Notes: generated by a model from the sequence alone, not told the origin. 64,000 nucleotides of DNA from Lacibacter sp. H375 (GCF_037892425.1 NZ_JBBKTT010000001.1:4030001-4094000); one strand, 5' to 3'; positions 17,494 to 26,871 are shown, counted from the stretch's first letter. Translations and numbers: made by a program.

Positions 17494-17501
17494 TATATTT
17501 G
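17494..17501 (+). promoter_or_regulatory. -7 element (TATATTTG) before parE
   Basis: TATATTTG is a full match to TANNTTTG. Two bases downstream is the palindrome CCGTTCC-G-GGAACGG (17503-17517), which would fall at the 5' end of the mRNA. No TTG at the normal -33 distance. The resulting leader to parE would be about 150 bases. Confidence 0.5.
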
Positions 17502-17516
17502 CCCGTTCCGGGAACG

Positions 17517-17551
17517 GAAGTACGAATAACAAAGTATGAAGTACGACTGAG
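17517..17551 (+). repeat. GAAGTAC heptad array in parE leader
   Basis: Five consecutive 7-base units: GAAGTAC, GAATAAC, AAAGTAT, GAAGTAC, GACTGAG. The core is shared with the tandem repeat inside lptE (6816-6847). It lies between the parE -7 element and the GTGCGACGC element. Confidence 0.65.
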
Positions 17552-17584
17552 AACAGCTGTACAATAATGAGATGAAGTACAAGA

Positions 17585-17602
17585 GTGCGACGCCAATGCA
17601 GC
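17585..17602. repeat. dispersed GTGCGACGC element, copy 2
   Basis: GTGCGACGCCAATGCAGC, identical over 18 bases to 4879-4896. The bases just before (TACAAGA) resemble those before the third copy at 50434 (TTCAAGT). Confidence 0.6.
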
Positions 17603-17659
17603 TGACAGTAAGACGAGAGCTGGAAACATACGTAACAACCTAGAACTACGAATATTAAA

Positions 17660-19552
17660 ATGGCTGAAGAAAAAAAGAACCTGTTCGATTACGACGAGAG
17701 CTCAATTAAAACCCTCGACTGGCAGGAGCATATCCGTCTCCGTCCTGGTATGTACATTGGTAAGCTTGGTGATGGCAGTAGTGCCGATGACGGTATTTAT
17801 GTATTGCTGAAAGAGGTGTTGGATAACTGTATTGATGAACACACGATGGGTTACGGTAAAGCGGTGGATGTAACCATTGAAAAAGGTGTAGTGACTATTC
17901 GTGACTACGGCCGTGGTATTCCTTTGGGTAAAGTGGTGGATGTGGTGAGCAAGATCAACACCGGTGCCAAATACGACAGCAAAGTGTTCCAAAAGTCCGT
18001 TGGTTTGAACGGTGTGGGTACGAAAGCCGTAAACGCATTGAGCCAGTATTTTAAAGTAACTGCCTTTCGTGATGGCAAACAGAAGACTGCTGAATTTGAA
18101 AAAGGAATTTTAACCAAAGAACATAAAGAAGAGAAAACAACGGAAGGTAACGGTACCGAAGTAACGTTTATTCCCGACAACAGTGTTTTTAAAAACTATC
18201 ACTACATACACGAGTATCTTGACAACCAGTTTTGGAACTATTGTTATTTGAATGCAGGACTGGTGATCAACTTCAACGGTAAGAAGTATGTATCAAAGAA
18301 TGGTTTGCTCGATCTGTTGCAACGTAAGACGAATGAAGATGAATTGCGTTACCCCATCATTCATTTAAAAGGTGAGGATATTGAAGTTGCCATTACACAC
18401 GAGAATCAATACGGTGAAGAATATTACTCATTTGTAAACGGACAGTTTACAACACAAGGCGGTACACACCTTGCGGCTTTCCGTGAAGGTTATGTAAAAA
18501 CAATCCGTGATTTTTATAAGAAGGATTATGATGCGGCCGATATACGTGGAAGTATTTGTGCTGCTGTGAGTGTGCGTGTGCAGGAGCCTGTGTTTGAAAG
18601 TCAGACAAAAACAAAACTTGGTTCAAGTGTGGTATATGAAGGCGGACCAACGATGAAAAACTTCGTTGGCGATTTTCTTGCCCGTGATCTTGATCTGTAC
18701 CTGCATAAAAATCCATCGGTTGCTGAAGCGTTGAAAAAACGTATTGAGCAAAATGAGAAAGAACGGAAAGAACTGGCCGGTATTAAAAAGCTGGCGAATG
18801 AACGTGCCAAGAAAGCCAATCTACACAATAAGAAATTAAGAGACTGCCGCTTCCATTATAACGATGAAGCAACAGGTAAAGACAAGGATAAAATTATTGA
18901 GAAGCAAAAGGAAACAACCATTTTCATAACCGAAGGTGATAGTGCGAGTGGAAGTATCACCAAAAGCCGCAACGTGGAAACGCAGGCAGTGTTCAGTTTG
19001 CGTGGTAAGCCGCTTAACTGTTATGGCTTAACGAAGAAAGTGGTGTATGAGAACGAAGAGTTCAATCTCCTGCAACACGCACTGAATATCGAAGATAATT
19101 ATGAAGACCTGCGTTACAACAATATTGTAATTGCTACCGATGCCGATGTGGATGGTATGCACATTCGCTTATTGTTGATGACCTTCTTCCTGCAATTCTT
19201 CCCTGATCTTGTTAAGAACGGACATGTGTTTATTTTAGAAACACCGTTGTTCCGTGTGCGCAACAAACAGGAAACGATTTACTGTTATGACGAAAGCGAG
19301 AAACAGGCTGCTGTAAAAAAACTCGGCAACAAACCGGAGATCACACGCTTTAAGGGTTTGGGTGAGATCAGTCCGGAAGAGTTTGGCCGTTTCATTGGTG
19401 CAGAAATGCGCAAACAGCCGGTGATGCTGTTGCCTGAAACACATATACAACAGGTGTTAGAATATTATATGGGTAAGAATACACCGGACAGACAGGAGTT
19501 CATTATCGATAACCTGAAAGTAGAATTAGATAAAGTAGAAGAAACTGTATAA
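17660..19552 (+). CDS. parE: DNA topoisomerase IV subunit B
   Basis: 630-aa ATPase subunit of a type IIA topoisomerase, which with ParC decatenates and relaxes DNA. The GHKL ATPase motifs are [17 protein letters not shown] (catalytic Glu, Mg-binding Asn), [11 protein letters not shown] and [18 protein letters not shown]. The Toprim domain has ITEGDSASG and [14 protein letters not shown], with [11 protein letters not shown] between. The length and [13 protein letters not shown] signature fit the Bacteroidota ParE type rather than GyrB. It is in one direction with parC, 2 kb downstream, with three unrelated genes between. Confidence 0.93.
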   Translation: MAEEKKNLFDYDESSIKTLDWQEHIRLRPGMYIGKLGDGSSADDGIYVLLKEVLDNCIDEHTMGYGKAVDVTIEKGVVTIRDYGRGIPLGKVVDVVSKINTGAKYDSKVFQKSVGLNGVGTKAVNALSQYFKVTAFRDGKQKTAEFEKGILTKEHKEEKTTEGNGTEVTFIPDNSVFKNYHYIHEYLDNQFWNYCYLNAGLVINFNGKKYVSKNGLLDLLQRKTNEDELRYPIIHLKGEDIEVAITHENQYGEEYYSFVNGQFTTQGGTHLAAFREGYVKTIRDFYKKDYDAADIRGSICAAVSVRVQEPVFESQTKTKLGSSVVYEGGPTMKNFVGDFLARDLDLYLHKNPSVAEALKKRIEQNEKERKELAGIKKLANERAKKANLHNKKLRDCRFHYNDEATGKDKDKIIEKQKETTIFITEGDSASGSITKSRNVETQAVFSLRGKPLNCYGLTKKVVYENEEFNLLQHALNIEDNYEDLRYNNIVIATDADVDGMHIRLLLMTFFLQFFPDLVKNGHVFILETPLFRVRNKQETIYCYDESEKQAAVKKLGNKPEITRFKGLGEISPEEFGRFIGAEMRKQPVMLLPETHIQQVLEYYMGKNTPDRQEFIIDNLKVELDKVEETV

Positions 19553-19565
19553 CGCACTTTGACTA

Positions 19566-20354
19566 ATGTTTGAATTTCACGCCGACAGGAAACGTTATTT
19601 CGACATACAGATACAAAACACTGAACGATATGTGTTGCCCTTTATTGAGAAAGCTTTCTCTGTAAAGCCGGGTATGCGTGTGTTAGAAATTGGTTGTGGC
19701 GAAGGCGGCGTATTGAAAGCGTTTATCGACAAAGGTTGTACAGGCGTTGGTATTGAACTTGATGAAAGCAGATTAGTGAATGCAAGAGAATGGATGAAAG
19801 AAGAACTTGATCAAGGCAAGGTAACTTTTCATTCGAAAGATATTTACAAAGCAACCGAAACCGACTTTGGTGGAGCGTTTGATATTATTGTGTTGAAGGA
19901 TGTAATTGAACATATTCATGATCAACCAAAGTTGATTGAATGGATGAAAAGTTTTTTGACAACGAATGGCGTTATCTTCTTTGGCTTTCCACCATGGTAT
20001 ATGCCGTTCGGCGGGCATCAGCAAATCAATAAAGGCAAATGGTTGAGCAAGTTGCCTTATTATCATTTGTTGCCAACTACAATTTACAAATGGCTATTGA
20101 AATCGAATGGGGAGAACTGGGAAGAAATGCTGGAGATAAAAGAAACAGGAATTTCTATTGAGCGGTTTGAGCGTATCTGTAATGAGAAAGGATACAATGT
20201 TATCAACCATACTCATTTTTTAATTAACCCGATCTATGAATACAAGTTTGGTTGGAAACCGAAAGAACAGTTTGGATTGATCAAAGCCATTCCGTTTGTT
20301 CGCAATTTTTTCACCACTTGTGTTTATTATTTGATACAGGCAAAACAGAATTAG
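19566..20354 (+). CDS. class I SAM-dependent methyltransferase
   Basis: 262-aa methyltransferase. Motif I is VLEIGCGEGGVLKAF (about residues 39-53), the acidic end of strand 2 is VGIELDES, and motif post-I/II is FDIIVLKDVIEHIHDQPKLIEWM. This is the methyltransferase-11/23 type that acts on small molecules or lipids; the substrate is unknown. The C-terminal 90 residues contain aromatic-rich segments (FGFPPWYMPFGGHQQINKGKWL) seen in related proteins of this group. It starts 13 bases after parE and ends 5 bases before the DUF1835 gene, so it is in the parE-parC transcript. Confidence 0.85.
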   Translation: MFEFHADRKRYFDIQIQNTERYVLPFIEKAFSVKPGMRVLEIGCGEGGVLKAFIDKGCTGVGIELDESRLVNAREWMKEELDQGKVTFHSKDIYKATETDFGGAFDIIVLKDVIEHIHDQPKLIEWMKSFLTTNGVIFFGFPPWYMPFGGHQQINKGKWLSKLPYYHLLPTTIYKWLLKSNGENWEEMLEIKETGISIERFERICNEKGYNVINHTHFLINPIYEYKFGWKPKEQFGLIKAIPFVRNFFTTCVYYLIQAKQN

Positions 20355-20359
20355 ATCTT

Positions 20360-21202
20360 ATGATACATATTGTTTTTAACGAAGCTGATATTGATGTATT
20401 GCAGAAAGCAATAGAACTTGATGAAACATTGCAGGGCGAAGTGCTGCAAGTGGAAGATGATTATGCAGTTGGGCCGCTGAAGGATATTTATACTGAAGAA
20501 GGTATTGCCGCACGCCGTGCATGGTGGAAAGAAGTATTGACCGGCACCGACCTTGAAAAGAAATTGGATGAAGGTGAAGTAGATGATAACAAACTGGTTG
20601 CTTTTATCATTGAGCGCCTGCAGAATAACGAAGAAGAAAAAGTATGGATCTGGGCAGCACAAAACAAACATGATGTGAGCGGTTACTATTGGCTCATCAG
20701 TCAGTTAAAAGATTTCCAGGGCCGCATTTATATTTTGTACCTGAATAACCTTCCGTTCATTAACGAGAAGGGACAATTGTTTTATCCTGAATGGATCAGT
20801 ACTATTCAGCCAAAAGAAATGACGAAAGCGAAGAAACTTGCACGTTTGGTTACACCAAGTGAGTTTGAAGTTGACCCTGATGAATGGACAAAACTTTGCA
20901 ACGAAGAAAAGGGTGTGCGTTTATTAGAAGGTGGAAAGAAATTGGGACAGAAAGATTATGATTTTTATGATGCTGATCTCAAGAATTTTATTTCAGGTGA
21001 TTGGCAAAAGGCAAGCAAGATCATTCACCAGTTTTTGAGCAAGAATAAACAAACAACCGGCGATATGTATTTGCTGTGGCGTTTGAAGCAATTAGTTGCA
21101 ACTGATCTGTATGATGTGCAGGGAGAATTGAAGAACATGAAAGATTTTGAGCTTAAGAAAAAATCGGGGCAGTTGTTCGAGGCAAAAGAAGAAACTGCCT
21201 GA
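20360..21202 (+). CDS. DUF1835 domain-containing protein
   Basis: 280-aa protein. The start at MIHIVFNEADIDVLQKAI is chosen because it begins the domain and sits 5 bases after the methyltransferase stop; the longer frame overlaps that gene. The N-terminal DUF1835 domain (about 1-120) shows VLQVEDDYAVGPLKDIYTEEGIAARRAWW, and a DUF3658-like part follows (LVTPSEFEVDPDEWTKLCNE). The family has no established activity. The gene is embedded between the two topoisomerase IV genes. No signal peptide or membrane segment, so cytoplasmic. Confidence 0.83.
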   Translation: MIHIVFNEADIDVLQKAIELDETLQGEVLQVEDDYAVGPLKDIYTEEGIAARRAWWKEVLTGTDLEKKLDEGEVDDNKLVAFIIERLQNNEEEKVWIWAAQNKHDVSGYYWLISQLKDFQGRIYILYLNNLPFINEKGQLFYPEWISTIQPKEMTKAKKLARLVTPSEFEVDPDEWTKLCNEEKGVRLLEGGKKLGQKDYDFYDADLKNFISGDWQKASKIIHQFLSKNKQTTGDMYLLWRLKQLVATDLYDVQGELKNMKDFELKKKSGQLFEAKEETA

Positions 21203-21225
21203 TCTGGAATTGAACAATTCAATTG

Positions 21226-21579
21226 ATGAAAACAATACTAAAACTGGAAGAGTTGGCGATGTTTCTTGCATCGGCTTACGTGCTGTACTACTTTGACTCA
21301 GCCTGGTGGTTCTACCTCTTGCTGTTGTTGGGGCCAGATATTAGTATGATAGGTTATTTGGCGGGAAATAAAATTGGAGCATGGAGTTACAATCTCTTTC
21401 ATCATAAAGGAATTGCAATTGCTCTGATCGCTGCAGGGTTTATGATTGATAGTGATGCATTGATAATAACCGGTGTGATCTTATTCGGTCATGCATCAAT
21501 GGACCGAGTTGCAGGTTATGGCCTGAAATATGAAAATGGTTTTAAGTTTACTCATTTAGGAGAAATAGGAAAGAAATAA
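21226..21579 (+). CDS. DUF4260 family membrane protein
   Basis: 117-aa protein with three to four hydrophobic segments (LAMFLASAYVLYYF, WWFYLLLLLGPDISMIGYL, GIAIALIAAGFMI, ALIITGVILFGHASMDR). The phrases GPDISMIGYL, GAWSYNLFHHKG and FGHASMDRVAGYGLKY identify DUF4260, a family with conserved His and Asp but no known function. The ATG at 21226 is preferred over a TTG one codon upstream. It ends 3 bases before parC, which suggests tight co-translation. Confidence 0.85.
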   Translation: MKTILKLEELAMFLASAYVLYYFDSAWWFYLLLLLGPDISMIGYLAGNKIGAWSYNLFHHKGIAIALIAAGFMIDSDALIITGVILFGHASMDRVAGYGLKYENGFKFTHLGEIGKK

Positions 21580-21582
21580 ATT

Positions 21583-24096
21583 ATGAGTGCTGCTAAAAAG
21601 AAAGAAAGTGTTTTTGACAATGAAAGCGGTGTACAGGGACAGTATAAAAACTGGTTCCTCGATTATGCATCGTATGTAATTCTTGAACGTGCCGTACCGG
21701 CAATGGAAGATGGTTTGAAACCTGTGCAACGCCGCATCCTACATGCAATGAAGGAAATGGATGATGGACGTTTCAACAAGGTAGCGAACATCATTGGTCA
21801 GGCAATGCAATATCATCCGCATGGTGATGCAAGTATTGGCGATGCATTGGTGAATCTTGGACAGAAAGATCTGTTGATCGATACACAAGGTAACTGGGGA
21901 GATGTGCGCACAGGTGATGATGCAGCTGCTGCACGTTACATTGAAGCACGTTTGTCGAAGTTTGCGTTAGATGTTGCATTCAACAACAAAACAACTGAAT
22001 GGCAACTGAGTTACGACGGTCGTAAGAACGAGCCTGTGGTGTTGCCGATGAAGTTCCCGTTGTTGCTGGCACAAGGTGCAGATGGTATTGCGGTTGGTCT
22101 ATCAACAAAAATTCTTCCTCATAACTTTTGTGAATTAATTGAAGCATCCATCAAAGCATTGCGTGGTAAACGTTTTGAACTGTTACCCGATTTCCAAACG
22201 GGTGGCATGATCGATGCAGCAAATTACAACGATGGTAAACGTGGCGGCAAAGTGCGGGTTCGTGCACTTATTGAAGAACTCGATAAGAAAACATTGCTCA
22301 TCAAAGATGTGCCTTATGGTGTAACCACAACAAGTTTGATGGAAAGCATTGTGAAAGCAAACGACCAGGGTAAAATAAAAATCAAGAAAGTAACGGATAA
22401 CACCGCTGCTGAAGTAGAGATACAGGTTGATCTTGCACCGGGCATTTCACCCGACATTACCATTGATGCCTTGTATGCATTTACTGATTGCGAAGTTTCC
22501 ATTTCACCGAATGCATGTGTAATTGTTGATAATAAACCACAGTTCCTTACGGTAACAGATCTGTTGAAATACTCTGCAGAGCAAACAAAGGAATTGCTGA
22601 AGAAAGAACTGGAGATCAAACTCGGAGAGTTACAGGAGAAATGGCATTATACTTCGCTGGAAAAAATATTCTTCGAGGAGCAGATCTATAAAGAACTGGA
22701 GAAGAAACATGAAACATGGGATAAAGTAATTGTTGCGATCGACAAAGCATTTGTTCCATTCAAAAAACAACTCCGCCGGGATATTACAAGAGAAGATATT
22801 CTCAAGCTTACAGAAAAGCCTGTGCGTCGTATCTATCGTTTGGATATTGATGAACTGAACCAGCAGATCAAAGGTCTGGAAGCAGATATCAAACAGGTGA
22901 AACACGATTTGGAAAACCTTGTTGACTATGCAGTTGCTTATTACGAAAACCTGTTGAAGAAATATGGTAAGGGTCGTGAACGCAAAACAGAGATCAAGCC
23001 ATTCGAAGTCATTCAAATAAAACAAGTAGCGATTGCCAATACCAAACTTTACATGAACCGTGAAGATGGTTTTGTTGGTACATCGTTGAAGAAAGATGAG
23101 TTTATTTGTGACTGCTCCGACTTTGATGACATCATTGTATTTACCAAACGTGGTTTAATGAAGGTGGTGAAGGTGAGTGATAAAGCCTACATCGGTAAAG
23201 ACATTATTCATGCAGCGGTATTCCAGAAGAATGATGAACGCACAACCTACAACATGATCTATGCTGATGGTAAGGGCGGAGTTAGTTATGCGAAGCGTTT
23301 CAATGTAACCGGTATTACAAGAGATAAGGAATACGATCTTACACGTGGCGATGATAAAAGTAAAGTGCATTACTTTACCGTGAATCCGAATGGTGAAGCA
23401 GAAGTAGTGAAAGTATTGCTGAGCCCGAATTGTACTGCACGTATCAAAGAATTTGATTTTTATTTTGAAGAACTCGATATCAAAGGTCGCAGCAGCATGG
23501 GCAACCAGGTAACGAAGTACCCGATCAAGAGTGTGAAGTTTAAAGAGAAAGGAAGAGCTACATTGAGCGGAAAGAAAATGTGGTTCGATGATAAATTCGG
23601 ACGCTTGAATACAGAAGAGAAAGGAGAGTACCTTGGCAAGTTTGAACCCGAAGATCGAGTGTTGGTGATCTATAAAGATGGTAACTATGAGATCACCGAC
23701 CAGGAGATGACGCAGAAGTTTGATCCTGAGAATATATTGTTGATCGAATTGTTCCGTCCTGAGCGCATCATTACTGCTGTTTATTTGGATAACGATAAAC
23801 TTCAGTACAATGTGAAGCGTTTCAAAATTGAAACGACTACGTTGAAGAACAAATTCTTCTTTATTAAAGAAGGTGCGAAGAATTATGTGGAAGCAGTAAC
23901 AACTGATGAAGAGCCGGTGCTTTCTGTAAAGAGTGGTAAGGGAGCACAGGTTCGTAGCGCTAAAATAAAACTGGCGAAGGTTGCTGAAGTAATGGGATGG
24001 AAAGCAGTGGGAGCAAAGCTCACCGATTACACAAAAAGCATTGAAATGGAATGGGTGAAGGAAGATCCGAAAGCGCAACCGGAGTTGTTTGGATGA
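21583..24096 (+). CDS. parC: DNA topoisomerase IV subunit A
   Basis: 837-aa breakage-reunion subunit. The QRRILHAMKEM helix, YHPHGDASIGDALVNLGQ and the active-site segment AAAARYIEARLSKFA (catalytic Tyr) are all present, followed by a coiled-coil region (about 420-460) and a C-terminal domain with degenerate beta-pinwheel blades. The set lacks the GyrA box, consistent with ParC of Bacteroidota. It pairs with ParE at 17660. The stop is followed by a GAGTNNN heptad array and a strong terminator. Confidence 0.92.
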   Translation: MSAAKKKESVFDNESGVQGQYKNWFLDYASYVILERAVPAMEDGLKPVQRRILHAMKEMDDGRFNKVANIIGQAMQYHPHGDASIGDALVNLGQKDLLIDTQGNWGDVRTGDDAAAARYIEARLSKFALDVAFNNKTTEWQLSYDGRKNEPVVLPMKFPLLLAQGADGIAVGLSTKILPHNFCELIEASIKALRGKRFELLPDFQTGGMIDAANYNDGKRGGKVRVRALIEELDKKTLLIKDVPYGVTTTSLMESIVKANDQGKIKIKKVTDNTAAEVEIQVDLAPGISPDITIDALYAFTDCEVSISPNACVIVDNKPQFLTVTDLLKYSAEQTKELLKKELEIKLGELQEKWHYTSLEKIFFEEQIYKELEKKHETWDKVIVAIDKAFVPFKKQLRRDITREDILKLTEKPVRRIYRLDIDELNQQIKGLEADIKQVKHDLENLVDYAVAYYENLLKKYGKGRERKTEIKPFEVIQIKQVAIANTKLYMNREDGFVGTSLKKDEFICDCSDFDDIIVFTKRGLMKVVKVSDKAYIGKDIIHAAVFQKNDERTTYNMIYADGKGGVSYAKRFNVTGITRDKEYDLTRGDDKSKVHYFTVNPNGEAEVVKVLLSPNCTARIKEFDFYFEELDIKGRSSMGNQVTKYPIKSVKFKEKGRATLSGKKMWFDDKFGRLNTEEKGEYLGKFEPEDRVLVIYKDGNYEITDQEMTQKFDPENILLIELFRPERIITAVYLDNDKLQYNVKRFKIETTTLKNKFFFIKEGAKNYVEAVTTDEEPVLSVKSGKGAQVRSAKIKLAKVAEVMGWKAVGAKLTDYTKSIEMEWVKEDPKAQPELFG

Positions 24097-24097
24097 C

Positions 24098-24125
24098 GAG
24101 TGATGAGTACTCAGTAATGAGTTAA
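24098..24125 (+). repeat. GAGTNNN heptad array after parC
   Basis: Four consecutive 7-base units: GAGTGAT, GAGTACT, CAGTAAT, GAGTTAA. The array begins 2 bases after the parC stop codon and runs into the terminator stem. Confidence 0.65.
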
Positions 24126-24152
24126 ACGGCGATTGCTTTGCAATCGCCGTTT
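24124..24152 (+). terminator. terminator of the parE-parC unit
   Basis: A perfect 13-bp stem (AAACGGCGATTGC / GCAATCGCCGTTT) with a TTT loop, then TCATTTTG. Confidence 0.9.
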
Positions 24153-24275
24153 TCATTTTGAAAAGATTTGTTAAGAGCTTATGCCGTTAACAAAAGATTA
24201 GAAACTGTCATACATCTATACAAAACATTCCTTCATCTGAATGAACAGCAGTTACTAAAATCCTGCAACATTTTT

Positions 24276-24944
24276 ATGAGGACTATCTACCTAAGCTTAC
24301 TCGTAGTATTTACTACAGCAGCCATTACAACCAACGCACAAATTAAACCTGTTATCAAAGCAGGTATTATTCAATCAACCTGGAAAGGCGAAGCAAGAGA
24401 ATCATTTAATCAACTCATCGACAAAGCTGACGGTTACATTACCACAAGAAACCGGACCGCTTTTTATGCAGGTGCCGGCGTTGAACTTCCCCTTGGCGAT
24501 TTTGCTTCAGTTGAACCTTCTTTGATCTATACGCAACGTGGCTATGGCATCAAAGGAAATCTTACGATCAATGATATGAAGATCGACGCACTTGATGCAA
24601 GAGCAACTTCACAGATGCATTATATCGATTTGCCAGTATTGCTGAAAGTAAAGCCCGTTGCAGGTTTGCAGTTGTTTGTCGGGCCACAAGTATCGTACCT
24701 GGTGAAAAATAATTTAAGGGCTGACGTTTCAGTTCTTGGCTTCTCCCTCATCAACAATGATTGGGATATAACAGATCAGTTCAATCGCTGGGATGTGGGT
24801 GTAGCAGGTGGTGTTGGTTACGAATTTGAAAATGGAATTGGTATTAGCGCTTCGTATGAAAGAGGATTTCAACGCCTAGATAAAAACCAGAATTTCAAAG
24901 CATTTAACGAAGGATATAAAGCAGGATTAACATTCAGATTTTAA
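24276..24944 (+). CDS. PorT-like outer-membrane beta-barrel protein
   Basis: 222-aa small barrel. The start is set at MRTIYLSLLVVF, which gives a signal peptide cut after TTNA before Gln; the longer frame only adds leader sequence. The rest is antiparallel strands with a typical barrel layout (FYAGAGVELPLGDFASVEPSLIYTQRGYGIKG, HYIDLPVLLKVKPVAGLQLFVGPQVSYLVKN, GVGYEFENGIGISASYERGFQRL) and a C-terminal aromatic (FRF). It matches the outer-membrane beta-barrel (PorT-like) family; no specific role can be read. Confidence 0.8.
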   Translation: MRTIYLSLLVVFTTAAITTNAQIKPVIKAGIIQSTWKGEARESFNQLIDKADGYITTRNRTAFYAGAGVELPLGDFASVEPSLIYTQRGYGIKGNLTINDMKIDALDARATSQMHYIDLPVLLKVKPVAGLQLFVGPQVSYLVKNNLRADVSVLGFSLINNDWDITDQFNRWDVGVAGGVGYEFENGIGISASYERGFQRLDKNQNFKAFNEGYKAGLTFRF

Positions 24945-24977
24945 TTGTCCATCAAGAGTAAAACTATGAAAACCTTG

Positions 24978-25007
24978 ACCGATGATGCAGTACCCGGCAT
25001 CATCGGT
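24978..25007. terminator. terminator between barrel and SET genes
   Basis: A perfect 11-bp stem (ACCGATGATGC / GCATCATCGGT) with an 8-base loop, followed on the plus strand by TTTATTC. It lies between two convergent genes and could serve both. Confidence 0.8.
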
Positions 25008-25008
25008 T

Positions 25009-25419
25009 TTATTCATTACTATCAACGATCTCACCATAGTTGATCAATAATTCTTCGCCTGCTTTTATTTCACGGAGTGTTTCAAAATCTTCGCCATCAT
25101 TAATTGAAATAATGTTTGGTATTTCATCATGATTCAGGAAGTTGACAATATCCATCACTTTAAATCCGTAGTCGGGAACGTAGTAGTGATCTTCATCAAA
25201 CAAACAATAGGTTTCAACCAACTCTTTGCTGTGAGCAGGCAACGCATCAATTTCACTTCGTTCGATCTTGATCCACTCACCAATATTTTTCGAGAACAAT
25301 CCTCGCTGACCTTTTGGTATGTCACGCAAAGCAAACACCCCATTGCCATGAATGGGAGAGGGTTTCATCATTACCCAAGTATCATGTTTCAGTTCTTGGA
25401 GAAGTTGTTCTTTGGTCAT
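25009..25419 (-). CDS. SET domain protein
   Basis: 136-aa protein made almost wholly of a SET domain, the fold of protein lysine methyltransferases. Landmarks are SPIHGNGVFALRDIPKGQRG (residues 21-40), NFLNH (93-97, normally contacting SAM) and GEELLINYGE (121-130, with the conserved Tyr). There are no pre- or post-SET cysteines. Such short stand-alone SET proteins are known in bacteria but their targets are mostly unknown. It lies 25 bases downstream of smpB in the same direction. Confidence 0.83.
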   Translation of the reverse strand: MTKEQLLQELKHDTWVMMKPSPIHGNGVFALRDIPKGQRGLFSKNIGEWIKIERSEIDALPAHSKELVETYCLFDEDHYYVPDYGFKVMDIVNFLNHDEIPNIISINDGEDFETLREIKAGEELLINYGEIVDSNE

Positions 25420-25444
25420 AATGGAGAAACCTTGGGAATTAAAA

Positions 25445-25882
25445 TTATTTGAGATATTGCTTCATGTCACGTTCTGCATCACGGTTCTTAATTGTTTCCC
25501 GTTTGTCGTGCAGTTTCTTTCCTTTACCTAAACCAACCTCAAGTTTTGCCAGATTATTTTCTGTGAAGAATATGCGTAGCGGAATAACGGTGTAGCCTTT
25601 TTCTTTTATTTTATTTTCCCACTTCTTTATTTCCTTTTTGTTGAGCAGGAGTTTACGATCATGCACGGCCAGGTGATTGTTGGTAGTGCCGAATTTATAT
25701 TCTGCAATGTGCAGACCTTTGATCCAGAGTTCGTGCTTGTCAAAAAAACAATAAGAATCGGAGAAACTTACTTTGCCTTCACGGATCGATTTTACTTCCG
25801 TTCCAACCAATACCATCCCCGCTACTAATTTGTCTTCAAAATAGTATTCATGAAAAGCAGAGCGGTTTTTTAATTCAATCAT
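25445..25882 (-). CDS. smpB: SsrA-binding protein SmpB
   Basis: 145-aa tmRNA-binding protein needed for trans-translation, the rescue of stalled ribosomes. Conserved parts: NRSAFHEYYFEDKLVAGMVLVGTEVKSIREGKVSFSDSY, the KGLHIAEYKFG segment, and a C-terminal tail GLGKGKKLHDKRETIKNRD that enters the mRNA channel. Full length for the family. It is preceded by a hairpin that probably terminates the fbaA-accD unit, and followed by the SET gene. Confidence 0.95.
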   Translation of the reverse strand: MIELKNRSAFHEYYFEDKLVAGMVLVGTEVKSIREGKVSFSDSYCFFDKHELWIKGLHIAEYKFGTTNNHLAVHDRKLLLNKKEIKKWENKIKEKGYTVIPLRIFFTENNLAKLEVGLGKGKKLHDKRETIKNRDAERDMKQYLK

Positions 25883-25897
25883 TTCGCAAATAAAAAA

Positions 25898-25934
25898 GCA
25901 ATCAATAAAAGTTGAATCAACTCATATTGATTGC
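25898..25934 (-). terminator. nested hairpin between accD and smpB
   Basis: Outer arms GCAATCAATA / TATTGATTGC and inner arms AGTTGA / TCAACT form a nested, almost complete palindrome. The minus strand runs into six Us, so it should terminate the fbaA-accD transcript. It abuts TATATTTG on the minus strand (25934-25941), a -7-like element that could start the smpB message. Confidence 0.65.
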
Positions 25935-25953
25935 AAATATAAAATTGATCTCT

Positions 25954-26871
25954 TTAGTTCTTAAATAACGTAAACAGTACGCCAAATTTCTGTTTCATAT
26001 CCTTCCGGTCGATGATCAGATCAAGGAAACCATGCTCCAGTAAGAATTCGCTGCGTTGGAAACCTTCGGGCAAATCTTTCTTAATAGTTTCTTTGATCAC
26101 ACGTGGACCGGCAAAACCGATCAACGCACCAGGCTCACCTATGTTAAGATCGCCCAACATACCAAAAGAAGCAGTTACACCCCCAAAGGTTGGATCGGTC
26201 AATAAAGTAATGTAGGGGAGTTTGGCATCGCTGAGTTGCGAAAGCTTACCTGAAATTTTTGCCAGCTGCATCAATGAAAACGCACTTTCCATCATCCTTG
26301 CACCACCACTCTTACAAATGAGGATCATCGGGAGTTTATGTTCAATGCAATAATCGGCTGCACGTGCAATTTTTTCACCCATTACACTTCCCAACGAACC
26401 GCCAATGAAATCAAAATCCATACAACAGATAACCGTTCCATGTCCTTCGATCTTACCCACCGCTACACGAATAGAATCGTGCAGATCAGTCTTTTTCCAG
26501 ATATCTTCCAAACGTTTCTGATAGGGCTTCAGATCGGTAAAACCGAGATAATCTTTTGAACGGATATTATCAAACAGCTCTGTGTATTCGTCGCCATCAA
26601 ACAGGATATCATAATATTCAGCACTGCCAATGCGGTGATGATAATTACAATTAGGACATACATATTTATTTTCAGCTAACTCTGTCGAAGTACCGGTATA
26701 CTTACACTCAGGACATTTTGTCCAGAGACCTTCCTGAATTTCTTTCTTTTCTGAAGTTGATGTAAGAATCCCTTTCTGTACCCTTTTAAACCACGACGAA
26801 CGTAATGCATCTTCCTTTGGAAGATCATCGCCCGTCAGATTTTTCTCAATATCCTCTTCTTTTTTTGCCAT
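25954..26871 (-). CDS. accD: acetyl-CoA carboxylase carboxyltransferase subunit beta
   Basis: 305-aa subunit of the complex that transfers CO2 from carboxybiotin to acetyl-CoA, the first step of fatty-acid synthesis. The start MAKKEEDIEKNL (ATG ending at 26871) is preferred; an upstream ATG adds 12 residues. The zinc finger is KCPECKYTGTST...VCPNCNYH, and the carboxyltransferase core has GGSLGSVMGEKIARAADYC, SGGARMMESAFSLMQLAK and TDPTFGGVTASF. It is 37 bases after fbaA on the same strand, with a terminator hairpin downstream. Confidence 0.95.
   Translation of the reverse strand: MAKKEEDIEKNLTGDDLPKEDALRSSWFKRVQKGILTSTSEKKEIQEGLWTKCPECKYTGTSTELAENKYVCPNCNYHHRIGSAEYYDILFDGDEYTELFDNIRSKDYLGFTDLKPYQKRLEDIWKKTDLHDSIRVAVGKIEGHGTVICCMDFDFIGGSLGSVMGEKIARAADYCIEHKLPMILICKSGGARMMESAFSLMQLAKISGKLSQLSDAKLPYITLLTDPTFGGVTASFGMLGDLNIGEPGALIGFAGPRVIKETIKKDLPEGFQRSEFLLEHGFLDLIIDRKDMKQKFGVLFTLFKN

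Noticed and set aside
17660-24096. Mobile element inserted between parE and parC.
   Set aside because: No inverted ends, target duplications, transposase or change in base composition; gaps are only 3-23 bases.
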